A stretch of 64,000 bases of DNA from Staphylococcus pseudintermedius (GTDB lineage: Bacteria; Bacillota; Bacilli; Staphylococcales; Staphylococcaceae): positions 179,044-243,043 of the forward strand of contig NZ_MLGE02000003.1 of NCBI RefSeq assembly GCF_001792775.2. Reading direction: 5' to 3'. Position numbers and translations under genes: made by a program. The notes beneath the pieces were generated by a model that made no database searches, was not told where the DNA came from, and saw only the letters and a list, made by a program, of their open reading frames with translations. This document shows, one piece after another, positions 62,772-64,000 of this stretch; positions within the stretch are counted from its first letter, which is position 1; each line of letters begins with the position of its first letter.

Positions 62772-63368
62772 TTATTCTTCAGCAATGAACGCACTAATGG
62801 CTGCCCAGATTTGATCTTGTTTCTTTTTCTCAATTGATGAGTAACTGATAATTTGATCGCCGGATTCTAACTCCAATTTTTCTTTAATGATTTTAATATG
62901 CTTTTGCACTTTACCTTTAGGGATTTTATCTTCTTTCGTTGCGATAATGAGTGTCGGAATGTCGTAATACTTCAAAAAGTCATACATTAACACATCATCT
63001 TCAGTTGGCGGATGGCGTAAATCGACTAATTGAATCACGAGTTTTAATGCTTCTCGTGTTGTAATATAAGTTTCGATCATTTTACCAAAAGCTTCACGTT
63101 GCTTTTTACTTACCTTCGCATAACCATAACCTGGAACATCGACAAAAATCAATTGGTTATCAATATTAAAAAAGTTTAAAGTTTGCGTTTTGCCGGGCTG
63201 TTGAGACGTTCTCGCCATATTTTTTCGCCCAATCATACTGTTAATAAATGTTGATTTTCCAACATTTGAGCGACCACTTAATGCAACTTCAGGCAAATCT
63301 AACTCTGGGTATTGCTCTGGTTTAACAGCACTAATTAGAATGTCTACTTCATTTGGGTTGATATTCAT
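62772..63368 (-). CDS. engB: Ribosome-biogenesis GTP-binding protein EngB/YsxC
   Basis: A 198-residue essential GTPase for 50S assembly. G1 is GRSNVGKST, followed by the switch [15 protein letters not shown]3 DVPGYGYAK, and G4 TKEDKIP. GAGGTG lies about eight bases before ATG 63368, so the extension to 63398 is unlikely. In other staphylococci clpX lies immediately upstream; here an IS element occupies that place. Confidence 0.96.
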   Translation of the reverse strand: MNINPNEVDILISAVKPEQYPELDLPEVALSGRSNVGKSTFINSMIGRKNMARTSQQPGKTQTLNFFNIDNQLIFVDVPGYGYAKVSKKQREAFGKMIETYITTREALKLVIQLVDLRHPPTEDDVLMYDFLKYYDIPTLIIATKEDKIPKGKVQKHIKIIKEKLELESGDQIISYSSIEKKKQDQIWAAISAFIAEE

Positions 63369-63514
63369 CAGTTTTACACCTCGTTTATGTATCATCATAC
63401 TCTTTTTAGATTACCTTAATTGCTCAAAGCTTTTCAACAAATGTACGGTTTCTCTTTATCGAAATAATGATTATTTATATTTTTACATGTTGGATATTTA
63501 TACTAAAGCGAAAT

Positions 63515-63565
63515 AAAAAAGCCGAGCCATAATCTGACCTGATTATGAAACCCAGCCTTTTTAAA
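63515..63565. terminator. Bidirectional terminator outside the IS end
   Basis: A 7-bp inner stem (CATAATC at 63528-63534, GATTATG at 63541-63547) is flanked by AAAAAGCC and GGCTTTTT-type arms. It ends one or two bases before the IS boundary and may have belonged to the gene formerly upstream of engB. Confidence 0.65.
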
Positions 63566-63598
63566 AGGTTCTTTGTCAACGTCGGTTGGTGAGACGAT

Positions 63599-63640
63599 AA
63601 CGCATTAAGCAACGCTATTTTGTTGTTTAATGCGTTTTTT
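63599..63640 (+). terminator. Hairpin and T-run inside the IS, facing inward
   Basis: AACGCATTAAGCAAC (63599-63613) and GTTGTTTAATGCGTT (63622-63636) form a 15-bp stem with one G-U-type mismatch. On the plus strand six T follow at 63635-63640. The stem includes the transposase stop codon. It would stop transcription entering the element from the engB side. Confidence 0.7.
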
Positions 63641-64000
63641 ATATTCACTTACAAATACCTTAGAAATCATTAAGATACGATTCCTAAAATTCCAGAAATT
63701 TCTATAACCATAAGAAACACGTTTAATCAGTTTTATTTTATTATTAATCCCTTCAATGGGTCCATTCGTTAAATGTCGATGACGCATAGTACTTGAGATA
63801 TAAGGCATGTATTTGATGAATGTGTGGATGACACGCTTGAGCCCTTTCGAAGTATCTTTTATCTTTGCATCCTGTAAGATGAACCGTAGTTGCTGGATAT
63901 CGTTTGCTTTCAAAGCACTTAAAAGACGGTGTCCTGTTTCATATGTCTCTTTGAGCGTCTCATCAAGATTTAACAGGTATTGAACTAAACTGTACTGGCT
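63605..64000 (-). CDS. ISL3-family transposase, C-terminal part
   Basis: The C-terminal 131 residues are visible and the frame is open to the window edge; a TTG at 63913 is internal, not the start. The DDE-type domain end is recognisable: HRHLTNGPIEGINNKIK contains the last catalytic glutamate, followed by VSYGYRNFWNFRNRIL, typical of the ISL3 family. The protein ends in IKQQNSVA. No stop or frameshift is seen in the part available, so the element may be active. Confidence 0.88.
   Translation of the reverse strand, partial: SQYSLVQYLLNLDETLKETYETGHRLLSALKANDIQQLRFILQDAKIKDTSKGLKRVIHTFIKYMPYISSTMRHRHLTNGPIEGINNKIKLIKRVSYGYRNFWNFRNRILMISKVFVSEYKKRIKQQNSVA

Larger units (their letters stand above)
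63567..64000 (-). mobile_element. ISL3-family insertion sequence, right part (continues past the window)
   Basis: The terminal sequence GGTTCTTTGTCAACGTC starts at 63567 and has the GG-T-CTTT character of ISL3-family ends. The transposase lies inside with its C-terminus toward this end. The other end and any target duplication are beyond 64000. A relic of the same kind of element lies at 24930-25042. Confidence 0.85.

Noticed and set aside
63605..63913. 102-residue transposase with a TTG start at 63913
   Set aside because: The same frame is open up to 64000 and encodes further transposase-like sequence (ETGHRLLSALKAND), so the start lies beyond the window.

Overview
The window is a stretch of core chromosome from a low-GC Gram-positive bacterium, almost certainly a Staphylococcus. 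Gene order and protein sequences follow the staphylococcal backbone: pxp/acc genes, greA-udk, alaS-recD2, mnmA, cymR/rarA, aspS-hisS, rel, secDF, ruvAB, obgE, mreCD, radC, folC-valS and the hem operon. Many products differ clearly from their S. aureus counterparts as I remember them, so a non-aureus species is likely; I cannot name it from sequence alone. Nearly all genes lie on the minus strand. The exceptions on the plus strand are an LLM-type oxidoreductase, rarA, a secreted serine protease, a 51-residue membrane protein and tag.

Layout (transcribed right to left unless noted). 1-5163: 5-oxoproline utilisation and biotin-dependent carboxylase operon (pxpB-pxpC-accB-accC-pxpA-transporter). 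5419-9399: greA, udk and a tRNA U34 hydroxylation/methylation set (trhP2, trhP1, trmR), with a possible 29-codon ORF in the trmR leader. 9796-19114: DUF1292, ruvX, ireB, alaS behind an Ala T-box, recD2, a TPR protein, mnmA and a cysteine desulfurase. 19320-25863: a mixed region with an LLM oxidoreductase, a csbD gene behind a sigma-B-like promoter and a decayed relative beside it, an aldo/keto reductase, cymR, rarA, a V8-like secreted protease, a relic of an ISL3-type insertion sequence, and tcdA.

25910-36306: 6S RNA, aspS-hisS behind a His T-box, lytH, dtd, rel, apt and recJ. 36423-45767: secDF, yajC, tgt, queA, ruvB, ruvA, pheB, obgE and the rplU-prp-rpmA operon. 45888-50120: mreD, mreC, small genes, radC and a prepilin peptidase. 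50308-55086: folC, valS behind a Val T-box, and divergent tag. 55171-62617: an AbrB-family permease and hemL-B-D-C-X-A with a PerR-box-like palindrome at the hemA promoter. 62772-64000: engB and the end of an intact-looking ISL3-family element that runs off the window.

Much of the window serves translation: four tRNA synthetases (three transcripts with T-boxes), enzymes modifying tRNA at U34, G34 and A37, D-aminoacyl-tRNA deacylase, ribosomal proteins L21 and L27 with the L27-processing protease, and the GTPases ObgE and EngB. I found no CRISPR array, prophage, restriction system or obvious novel defence system. The points most worth a second look are the IS relic beside the protease, the trmR leader ORF, the csbD-like remnant, the small genes near radC/mreC, the metal-motif-less NRAMP-like transporter and the hemA operator.
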